11,814 nt of DNA. Origin: Pseudomonadota bacterium (lineage in GTDB: Bacteria > Pseudomonadota > Gammaproteobacteria > Xanthomonadales > Xanthomonadaceae). A model generated the notes under the pieces. It did not search any database and had not been told where the DNA came from. It saw nothing but the letters and a program-made list of their open reading frames with translations. Position numbers and translations under genes: made by a program. The stretch is from NCBI GenBank assembly GCA_019348095.1, contig JAHWKC010000048.1:1-11814 (forward strand). The letters are read 5' to 3'. Numbering within the stretch: the first letter of the stretch is position 1; each line of letters begins with the position of its first letter. Of this stretch, positions 1-5,504 are shown piece by piece.

Positions 1-1
1 G

Positions 2-796
2 CAGTTGTTCGCCGGCTCGCGCGACGGCGTGACCCCTTTCTCCAACAGCGGCGGCCGCGTGGAATACGCCGGCGACGACGGCCAGAACCTGGTCGATGTC
101 GCCGCCGGACTGGCCGTGGCCAATACCGACGCCGGCAGCGACGTGTTCATGCGGGCGCGCACCGGTGACGGCGAGGTCTTCGGCAGCGCCGCCGCCAACA
201 CCGGCAGCGGCGTGCTGCAGTCGACCGCGATCACCGACCATGCCGCCTGGAATCGCGCCACCCTGCGAGTGGAGTTCACCACCGGCGACAGCTACCGGGT
301 GCTCGATGCCGGCGGCACCGAGCTTGCCACCGGCACCTGGCAGAGCGGCGAGTCGATCGACGCCGGGGGCGCCCGCATCACCCTGACCGGCGCGCCCGCG
401 GCCGGCGACGCCTTCACCGTCGAACGCGCCCCGACCCGCGACGTGTTCGCCAGCGTCAAGGCCCTGGCCGACGCGCTGGAGGCGCCCGCCGCGACCGCGG
501 CCGAGCGCGCCCGCCGCGACAACGTCATCAGCGGCTCGATCGCCGATCTGGGCACCGCGCAGGACCACATGCTGTCGCTACGCGCCAGCACCGGCGCGCG
601 CCTGGCGTCGCTGGACTCGGCCAGCGACACCCGCGGCGCCGAAGAGGTGTCCTTGTCGGCCACGCTCTCGCAGCTGCGCGACGTCGATTACGCCAAGGCC
701 GCCACGCAACTGGCCCTGCATGCCACCGCGCTGGAGGCCGCGCAGCGCACGATCGTGCGCGTGCAGAGCCTGTCGCTGTTCGACCGGCTGGGCTGA
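2..796 (+). CDS. flgL: Flagellar hook-associated protein 3 FlgL (3' part, 5' end outside window)
   Basis: FlgL forms the junction between the hook (after FlgK) and the flagellin filament, outside the cell. The frame is open from the first bases, so the gene starts upstream. About 264 residues are visible, and since family members are usually near 400 residues, roughly a third is missing. The fragment begins with QLFAGSRDG, matching the FlgL signature after the N-terminal helices (usually YLFAG). It ends with the flagellin-like C-terminal helix, including LRDVDYAKAATQLALHATALEAAQ and the terminal SLSLFDRLG, close to the usual LSLFDYL ending. The middle, Ala/Gly/Thr-rich part is the variable surface domain. 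The TTG near the left edge is an internal leucine codon, not a start. The gene is followed by a GTAG inverted repeat and then the separately promoted fliC, so it is probably the last gene of the flg operon. Identity is firm from both conserved ends. Confidence 0.93.
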   Translation, partial: QLFAGSRDGVTPFSNSGGRVEYAGDDGQNLVDVAAGLAVANTDAGSDVFMRARTGDGEVFGSAAANTGSGVLQSTAITDHAAWNRATLRVEFTTGDSYRVLDAGGTELATGTWQSGESIDAGGARITLTGAPAAGDAFTVERAPTRDVFASVKALADALEAPAATAAERARRDNVISGSIADLGTAQDHMLSLRASTGARLASLDSASDTRGAEEVSLSATLSQLRDVDYAKAATQLALHATALEAAQRTIVRVQSLSLFDRLG

Positions 797-811
797 GCCA
801 TCCGAAGATCT

Positions 812-885
812 GTAGGAGCGCCCCATGGGCGCGATGCTTCTGCTTCGTCGGCACCAAGAATATCGCGCCCATGGGGCGCTCCTAC
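812..885. repeat. GTAG-type REP/REPIN inverted repeat (SMAG-like), perfect 24-bp arms
   Basis: Bases 812-835 are the exact reverse complement of 862-885, with a 26-base loop between them. The outer ends are GTAG and CTAC. Each arm is itself a small hairpin: GCGCCC and GGGCGC around a CAT loop. This matches two inverted REP units (a REPIN) of the GTAG class described as SMAG in Stenotrophomonas, which RAYT-type transposases are thought to mobilise. It lies 16 bases after the flgL stop, where it could also act as a transcription terminator or protect the mRNA 3' end. No transposase gene is visible in the window. Confidence 0.85.
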
Positions 886-950
886 GGCCCAGGGGAGCCC
901 AGTCGGACAAGGGGCAACGCCGCAGGACGACCACCCCCGCAAATAAGAAT

Positions 951-977
951 TAAAGCTTGACAAGCGGCCGCCGTTAT
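951..977 (+). promoter_or_regulatory. Sigma-28 (FliA) promoter of fliC
   Basis: TAAA at 951-954, a 15-base spacer, then GCCGTTAT at 970-977 fit the flagellar sigma-28 consensus TAAA-N15-GCCGATAA with only the T at 974 and the last base differing. TAAA is extended to TAAAGCTT, as in many FliA promoters. Transcription would begin near 984-985, leaving a leader of about 92 bases before the fliC ATG. This is the expected late-class promoter for flagellin. Confidence 0.88.
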
Positions 978-1076
978 CCCTCACAGCAGCGGCGAGGGCC
1001 AATCCCGGCCAACACCCTGCGAACGCCGGCCCAGGCTCTCGTCGCCGCCGGATACCACCTTCAGGAGACCGCATCC

Positions 1077-2243
1077 ATGCAAGTCATCAACTCCAACATC
1101 ATGTCGCTCAACGCGCAGCGCAACCTGTCCACCACAGGCGGCGAGCTGGCTACGAGCCTGCAGCGCCTGTCGTCGGGCCTGCGCATCAACAGCGCCAAGG
1201 ACGACGCCGCCGGCCTGGCCATCTCCGAGCGCTTCACCACCCAGATCCGCGGCATGGACCAGGCCGCGCGCAATGCCAACGACGGCATCTCGCTGTCGCA
1301 GACCGCCGAAGGCGCGATGGGCGAGATCGGCAACAACCTGCAGCGCATCCGTGAGCTGGCCGTGCAGTCGCGCAACGCCACCAACTCCGCCACCGACCGC
1401 GAGGCCCTGAACAAGGAAGCCCAGCAGCTCAAGGCCGAGATCAACCGCGTCGCCGGCCAGACCGCGTTCAACGGCGTCAAGCTGCTCGACGGCTCGTTCG
1501 AGAACCAGACTTTCCAGGTCGGCGCCAACCAGGGCGAGACGATCAACGTCGCGGGCATCGTGGATGCGTCGTCGGCTGCGTTGGGCACCTGGACCTCGGT
1601 CGACACGACCACCTACTCCCAGACGCTGGCTCCGATCACCGTGACAGACGGTGCGCTGGCCACCTCGGTTGACATCAACGGTGTCGCCGTCGCCATTGAC
1701 GCCGCGGCGAGCCGTACCGCCGGCGCTGCCCTCACCGCCCTAGTGGCCGCGTTCGATGCCGCCAAGGCGGACACGAACAACACCAGTCTAGCCAACGTCA
1801 CCATGGCGGCCGACGGCGCCATCACCTCCACCGATGAAACACTGACCATCGCCAACATTGTCAACTTCACCGGCCCCACCGAAGGCACCACCAATGGCAC
1901 CGCTACCGTGGTTGCCGGCACCGAGCAGACCGGCTTCGACACCCTCGACATCTCCACCGCCGACGGTGCCGATGCCGCAATGCTGGCGATGGACGGGGCG
2001 CTGAGCGCGATCAACACCGCCCGCGCCGACATGGGCGCGGTGCAGAACCGCTTCACCTCGGTGGTGGCCAACCTCGGCTCGAACTCGGAGAACCTCTCGG
2101 CCGCCCGCAGCCGCATCCAGGACGCCGACTTCGCCGCCGAGACCGCGCAGCTGACCCGCAACCAGATCCTGCAGCAGGCCGGTACCGCGATGCTGGCCCA
2201 GGCCAACCAGGCGCCGCAGAACGTGCTGAGCCTCCTGCGTTAA
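1077..2243 (+). CDS. fliC: Flagellin FliC (filament subunit)
   Basis: This 388-residue flagellin is the filament subunit, exported by the flagellar type III system. The ATG at 1077 is chosen because the family N terminus MQVINSNIMSLNAQRN begins there and AGGAG (1063-1067) lies 9 bases upstream; an upstream TTG would add 40 residues lying in the promoter and leader. Residues 1-165 are the conserved N-terminal D0/D1 helices, including an flg22-like stretch at 29-50 and the TLR5-contact motif QRIRELAVQ at 89-97. Residues about 170-288 are the variable Thr/Ala/Asn-rich domain, with a flagellin IN-type motif near 198-208 (VDINGVAVAID). Residues 289-388 are the conserved C-terminal half ending NVLSLLR. 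The gene has its own sigma-28 promoter and a hairpin after the stop. It is followed directly by fliD, with no flaG between. Confidence 0.97.
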   Translation: MQVINSNIMSLNAQRNLSTTGGELATSLQRLSSGLRINSAKDDAAGLAISERFTTQIRGMDQAARNANDGISLSQTAEGAMGEIGNNLQRIRELAVQSRNATNSATDREALNKEAQQLKAEINRVAGQTAFNGVKLLDGSFENQTFQVGANQGETINVAGIVDASSAALGTWTSVDTTTYSQTLAPITVTDGALATSVDINGVAVAIDAAASRTAGAALTALVAAFDAAKADTNNTSLANVTMAADGAITSTDETLTIANIVNFTGPTEGTTNGTATVVAGTEQTGFDTLDISTADGADAAMLAMDGALSAINTARADMGAVQNRFTSVVANLGSNSENLSAARSRIQDADFAAETAQLTRNQILQQAGTAMLAQANQAPQNVLSLLR

Positions 2244-2262
2244 TCGGAGCGGCATGAAAGAT

Positions 2263-2290
2263 GCAAGGTGCGGCTCCGGCCGCACCTTGC
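2263..2290 (+). terminator. Hairpin terminator after fliC
   Basis: Twelve-base perfect arms (2263-2274 and 2279-2290, GCAAGGTGCGGC and its complement) enclose a TCCG tetraloop, starting 20 bases after the fliC stop. There is no T-tract, so a classical intrinsic terminator is not fully matched. A strong GC-rich stem at this place could end or attenuate transcription or stabilise the abundant flagellin mRNA. Confidence 0.7.
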
Positions 2291-2488
2291 GACCCGGCAA
2301 GCGCGGCCTGCCGCGCCTTGCTCCAAACGACATCCACCACGCACCCGCAGCACCCGTCACCCGCACTACCGCTCCATCCCGATTCCCATTCCCGCCGAGC
2401 CCACCGTGACCGACCCGACTGACAGCACAGCGCAGCTCGATCGCCACCGCAGGGCCCGCACGGGATACGACGACAGGAGGACCACACG

Positions 2489-3826
2489 ATGAGCATCAGC
2501 GCCGGCGGTATCGGCAGCGGCCTCGACGTCGCCTCCATCGTCCAGCAACTGGTGGCCGCCGAGCGCGCCCCGGCCGCCGGCCGGATCGACCGCAGCGAGC
2601 GCCGCCTCAACGCGGAGATCTCCGCGATCGGCACCCTGCGCAGCGCGTTCGACGCGTTGCGCAGCGCGGTGGAGAAGCTTTCTTCGGGCGACTCGGCCAC
2701 TGCGCGCAAGACCACTGTCGGCAGCGACGCCGGCTTCAGCGCCAGCGCATCCGCCGGCGCCGCGCTGGGGACCTATCAGGTCGAGGTGCTGGCGCTGGCC
2801 ACCGCCCAGAAGCTGTCCTCCACCGCCTACACCGACAGCCAGGCCGTGGTCGGCACCGGCACGCTCACCCTGACCAGCGGCGAGACCACCCTCGACGTGG
2901 TCATCGATGAGACCAACAACACCCTGGCCGGCATCCGCGACGCGATCAACGCCGCCGCCGGCGGCAAGGGCGTGACCGCGACGATAGTCAACGCCGACGG
3001 TGGCGCATACCTGGTGCTTGGCGCCACCGAAACCGGCGCGGCCAACGCGCTGACGATCACCGCCAGCGGCGGTGATGGCGGCCTGTCGGCGCTGTCCTAC
3101 AACCCGCCCGACGCCACCACCATGACCGTGCTCTCGGCCGCGGCCGACGCACAGGTCAAGGTCGACGGGTTCGCACGTACCAGCGCCAGCAACACCATCA
3201 CCGACATGCTCGAAGGCGTCACGTTGACCCTGACCGAAGCGGCGCCCGGCACGATTCAGGACCTCACCGTCGCCAGCGATCCTTCGGTGCTGCGTGGCGC
3301 CGCCAAGGCGTTCGTCAAGGCCTACAACAGCGCGCTCGGCGCGATCGCCAGTACCACCAGCTACAACACCAGCACCCAGGTCGCCGCGGCACTCAACGGC
3401 GATTCGCTGGTGCGCACCACCAGCCGCGACCTGCGCGGGCAGGTCAGCAACTCGGTCGCCGACCTCAAGACGCTGGGGATCACCATCGACGTGGAGGGCA
3501 AGCTCACCATGGACGACGCCGTGTTCGACGCCGCGCTCGCCGAGGATCCGGCGACGGCCGAGCGGCTGTTCGGCAGCGAGACCGGCATGGCCGCAGGCAT
3601 CGAGACGACCCTGGCACGGCTGCTCGACGACGACGGCGTGTTCGACAGCCGCAGCGACAGCCACGACTCGCGCACCGAATCGATCTCCGACCAGCGCGCC
3701 GCGCTTGATCGCCGCATGGCGCAGGTAGAAGCGCGCTACCGCGCCCAGTTCACCGCCCTCGACACCTTGGTCGCACAGCTCCAGAGCACCAGCAGTTTTC
3801 TCGCACAGCAGCTCAACCTGCTTTGA
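2489..3826 (+). CDS. fliD: Flagellar filament cap protein FliD (HAP2)
   Basis: FliD forms the cap at the filament tip and folds exported flagellin into place. The 445-residue protein is within the usual family range. The N-terminal FliD domain begins with SAGGIGSGLDVASIVQQLV (residues 4-22), the hallmark of the family. An IN-type motif lies at about 129-190, with the pattern TLAGIRDAIN followed by GVTATIVNADGGAYLVLG. The C-terminal FliD domain ends in a coiled-coil tail LDTLVAQLQSTSSFLAQQLNLL. The ATG at 2489 is preceded by AGGAGG (2475-2480) with 8-base spacing, which fixes the start. I see no convincing sigma-28 or sigma-54 promoter in the 245-base gap after fliC; it may be driven by read-through or an unrecognised promoter. 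It heads a tightly packed run with fliS, the FliT-like gene and the PilZ gene. Confidence 0.96.
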   Translation: MSISAGGIGSGLDVASIVQQLVAAERAPAAGRIDRSERRLNAEISAIGTLRSAFDALRSAVEKLSSGDSATARKTTVGSDAGFSASASAGAALGTYQVEVLALATAQKLSSTAYTDSQAVVGTGTLTLTSGETTLDVVIDETNNTLAGIRDAINAAAGGKGVTATIVNADGGAYLVLGATETGAANALTITASGGDGGLSALSYNPPDATTMTVLSAAADAQVKVDGFARTSASNTITDMLEGVTLTLTEAAPGTIQDLTVASDPSVLRGAAKAFVKAYNSALGAIASTTSYNTSTQVAAALNGDSLVRTTSRDLRGQVSNSVADLKTLGITIDVEGKLTMDDAVFDAALAEDPATAERLFGSETGMAAGIETTLARLLDDDGVFDSRSDSHDSRTESISDQRAALDRRMAQVEARYRAQFTALDTLVAQLQSTSSFLAQQLNLL

Positions 3827-3834
3827 GGCCCACC

Positions 3835-4251
3835 ATGTACAGCGCCCGCAACTTCGCCAACCAGTACCGCCAGACCGGTGTTTCCAGCGCCGTGCTCGAT
3901 GCCGACCCGCACCGCCTGATCGCATTGATGCTCTCGGGTGCGCGTGAACGCGCACGCCTGGCCATCGCCTGCCTGGAGCGCGGCGACCTGCCGCGCAAGG
4001 CGCAGGCGATTTCCGACGCCAGCACGATCATCGGGGGCCTCAATGGCGCCCTGGACCTGGAGGCCGGCGGCGAGATCGCCGATGGCCTGCAGGCGCTGTA
4101 CGACTACGCCCAGCGCCGCCTGCTCGACGCCAATGCCGCCAACGACAGCGCCCCGCTGCACGAGGTCGACGGCCTGCTCGGCGACATCGAGACCGCCTGG
4201 CGCGCCATCGCCCCGGGCACCGCGCCCGCCGCTGCCGAAGCCAGCGCATGA
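3835..4251 (+). CDS. fliS: Flagellar export chaperone FliS
   Basis: FliS is the cytosolic chaperone that binds the C-terminal helix of flagellin, prevents early polymerisation and delivers it to the export gate. The 138-residue, all-helical product shows the family pattern in order: NQYRQTGV near the N terminus, DPHRLIALMLSGARERARLA, a KAQAISDASTIIGGLNGALD segment, GGEIADGLQALYDYAQRRLLDAN, and a final EVDGLLGDIETAWRAI helix. The start ATG lies 8 bases after the fliD stop, with GAGG overlapping that stop; an in-frame TTG at 3823 is less likely. The Ala-rich tail after residue 125 is slightly longer than typical. The stop overlaps the next gene's start as ATGA, which suggests translational coupling. 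Confidence 0.95.
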   Translation: MYSARNFANQYRQTGVSSAVLDADPHRLIALMLSGARERARLAIACLERGDLPRKAQAISDASTIIGGLNGALDLEAGGEIADGLQALYDYAQRRLLDANAANDSAPLHEVDGLLGDIETAWRAIAPGTAPAAAEASA

Positions 4252-4529
4252 TTCCGACCCTGCCCGTCCGCGAAGTACGCAGCGCGCTGGATGCCGGCGA
4301 CTGGGATACCGCCGCCAGCCTGATCTCCACGCACGAGACCGAGCTGCGCGGCGCGATCGCCGCCGAAGGCAGCAGCGCCCGCACCGAGCCGCTGCTGGCG
4401 CTGCTGTGCGCCCAGCGGACCTTCCTCGAGGAGCTCAAGGCCGCCCGCGACGAAGCCGCCCGCGCGCTAGAGCAACTCGGTCGCGACCACCGCGGTGCGC
4501 AGGCCTACCTCGGCGCCGGTGGTGGATGA
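4248..4529 (+). CDS. Small FliT-like helical protein (putative flagellar chaperone)
   Basis: The product has 93 residues and no signal peptide or membrane segment. Two helical stretches can be seen. Residues 8-38 contain ALDAGDWDTAASLISTHETEL, and residues 44-84 contain LLALLCAQRTFLEELKAARDEAARALEQL followed by AYLGAGG. The ALxxGDWDxxxxL start and the helix-turn-helix ending in A-Y resemble FliT-type chaperones, which bind FliD and in enterobacteria also restrain the FlhDC regulator. Position directly after fliS, where fliT sits in many genomes, supports this. The ATGA overlaps at both ends (with fliS at 4248 and with the PilZ gene at 4526) show that it is translated within the operon. The sequence match alone is weak, so the gene symbol is left blank. 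That it is a real gene is much surer than its FliT role. Confidence 0.75.
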   Translation: MIPTLPVREVRSALDAGDWDTAASLISTHETELRGAIAAEGSSARTEPLLALLCAQRTFLEELKAARDEAARALEQLGRDHRGAQAYLGAGGG

Positions 4530-5089
4530 ACGTCGACAGCGCGCGCGCTGAGGTCTTCGGTGAGTCTCTGGCCTGCGAGGAGACCCGCCCGGCCGCGTTC
4601 GTGCCGGGCGAACTCGGGCCCAACGCCGCGCGCAGCGCCTGCCTGCGGGCCGAAAGCCTGCTGCGCGCGCTGGCGGTGATCGAGGACAGCCGCATCGAGG
4701 ACAGCGACGAGCGCACCGCCGCCGACCTTGCGCTCAGCCGCATCGAGGCCAAGGTCGATCTGCTGACGGCACTGGTCACCGGGCTCAGCAAGAGCCACGA
4801 ACACGAGGATCCGCTGCGCCCGTTGCAGTGGTCGGCGCTCGGCGCCTGCCTGCGATCGGACGATGAGGTCGCACCGGGTACCGCCGGCGGATTCCGCATC
4901 CAGCCCTCCGACTGGCTGCCGCAGTCGCTGCTGCTGCCGGCCACGGTGGTCGCGACGTTCACCGATGGCGACGGCCGGCAGACCTGGCTGCGCTTCGCCC
5001 CGCAGTCAACCACGCTGACCGCCGCGCTGGAGCGACACCTGTTCCGCGTCCACCGCCGCGCGATCGCCGAGCAGCGCCGGCCGAAATAG
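4526..5089 (+). CDS. Atypical PilZ-domain protein (tPilZ / XCC6012-like)
   Basis: The 187-residue soluble protein starts at the ATG overlapping the preceding stop (ATGA). After a short N-terminal part, residues 40-90 form a long amphipathic helix with heptad-like leucine spacing, followed by a beta-rich C-terminal half (97-165) and a basic C-terminal helix (166-187). This order fits the tetramer-forming atypical PilZ proteins known from Xanthomonas, in which a long helix carries oligomerisation. The canonical c-di-GMP signature is not intact: no RxxxR motif precedes the domain, and the D/N-x-S-x-x-G motif appears as QWSALG (101-106). PilZ proteins of this family act as motility or virulence regulators, often by protein contact rather than direct ligand binding. 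Being last in the fliD operon and just before rpoN2 points to a motility role. PilZ assignment is fairly sure; ligand and partner are unknown. Confidence 0.8.
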   Translation: MNVDSARAEVFGESLACEETRPAAFVPGELGPNAARSACLRAESLLRALAVIEDSRIEDSDERTAADLALSRIEAKVDLLTALVTGLSKSHEHEDPLRPLQWSALGACLRSDDEVAPGTAGGFRIQPSDWLPQSLLLPATVVATFTDGDGRQTWLRFAPQSTTLTAALERHLFRVHRRAIAEQRRPK

Positions 5090-5094
5090 CCGCC

Positions 5095-5224
5095 GTAGGA
5101 GCCCCCATGCCGCAATTAGAGCATGGGCGCGATCCAAGCAGCGTCTTTGCCGCGGCCGCGGCCGCGGCTCGCCCCTAGCCACACCGCCGCGTTGTTGCCG
5201 ATCGCGGGCATGGCCCGCTCCTAC
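5095..5224. repeat. GTAG-type REPIN with diverged arms and a GCCGCG microrepeat
   Basis: GTAGGAGC at 5095-5102 pairs with GCTCCTAC at 5217-5224, five bases after the PilZ gene. The right unit (5200-5224) is an intact hairpin unit with a GCGGGC-ATG-GCCCGC core. The left unit is broken: compared with the element at 812 it has 16 extra bases (5110-5125) bounded by CATG repeats before GGCGCGAT resumes. The interior carries three copies of GCCGCG plus GC (5149-5168). It is the same class as the elements at 812 and 8856 and may double as the terminator of the fliD operon. Confidence 0.75.
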
Positions 5225-5258
5225 AAGGCGGTCGGTCGCCACCACAGCGCCGCCCGAG

Positions 5259-5277
5259 CGTGTGCGCGGTCACATTT
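5259..5277 (+). promoter_or_regulatory. Candidate CRP/Clp-type binding site upstream of rpoN2
   Basis: CGTGT, six bases, TCACA (5259-5274), followed by TTT, agrees with the CRP-family palindrome TGTGA-N6-TCACA at 8 of 10 positions, with a perfect right half (TCACATTT). Clp, the CRP homologue of Xanthomonas and Lysobacter, uses this consensus. The centre is about 58 bases before the predicted start of the sigma-54 promoter at 5298. A second outward TGTGACCG half-site at 5343-5350 mirrors CGGTCACA at 5267-5274. This is a pattern match only. Confidence 0.4.
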
Positions 5278-5297
5278 CGCCGGCCAAAAGCGTGATC

Positions 5298-5314
5298 AGG
5301 CACCAGTCTTGCAT
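5298..5314 (+). promoter_or_regulatory. Sigma-54 promoter upstream of rpoN2
   Basis: AGGCAC (5298-5303), CAGTC, then TTGCAT (5309-5314) matches the sigma-54 consensus TGGCAC-N5-TTGCA except for the first base. The invariant GG (5299-5300) and GC (5311-5312) are exactly 10 bases apart. Transcription would start near 5324, giving a leader of about 180 bases before the rpoN2 ATG. No other gene lies downstream before rpoN2, so the promoter would serve rpoN2-vemR-fleQ or a small RNA in the leader. Confidence 0.7.
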
Positions 5315-5412
5315 GTCGATTTCGTCGACGGCGACCCCGGACTGTGACCGGACGCCGGGATTCTGACGCCCCTGCCGGGTTCTCCTAACAGCCTATGAAG
5401 GGACTCACTCAT

Positions 5413-5496
5413 CGGACGCAGGTCCGGCCCGGTTTCGGGGCCGTCAAAGATCCAGCACGGTGCCGTGCAAGGGGGCTGCCGCCCGGCAGCAAGGGG
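5413..5496 (+). promoter_or_regulatory. Hairpin-rich leader of rpoN2 mRNA
   Basis: Between the sigma-54 promoter and the rpoN2 ATG there are successive possible stems: CGGAC/GTCCG at 5413-5426; CGGCCC/GGGCCG at 5425-5443, which competes with the first for shared bases; GCACGG/CCGTGC at 5455-5468; and GCTGCC/GGCAGC at 5475-5490. The last stem is flanked by direct repeats GCAAGGGG (5467-5474 and 5489-5496), the second of which is the ribosome binding site of rpoN2. Mutually exclusive stems beside a duplicated Shine-Dalgarno-like sequence could tune translation. I do not recognise a known riboswitch. The remainder of 5225-5504 shows no gene. Confidence 0.4.
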
Positions 5497-5504
5497 ATGG
5501 ATCA

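Noticed and set aside
2250..2266. Possible sigma-54 promoter before fliD (CGGCAT ... ATGCA, GG-N10-GC spacing correct)
   Set aside because: Both elements deviate from consensus and the -12 part lies inside the fliC terminator stem, more than 200 bases from fliD. Chance is likely.
2366..3955. Minus-strand open frame (529 codons) opposite fliD
   Set aside because: Same shadow effect; low-complexity Gly/Val/Ala composition, no start signal, and it covers the conserved fliD and the fliS start.
5386..5470. Possible c-di-GMP (GEMM-type) riboswitch in the rpoN2 leader because of GGACGCAGG-like sequence
   Set aside because: The conserved GEMM core around the ligand pocket and its paired arms cannot be laid onto the sequence. 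Only generic hairpins are supported.
5460..5504. GTG start giving a longer RpoN2
   Set aside because: The added 15 residues come from hairpin sequence, and the ATG at 5505 has the conserved region I and a good ribosome site.
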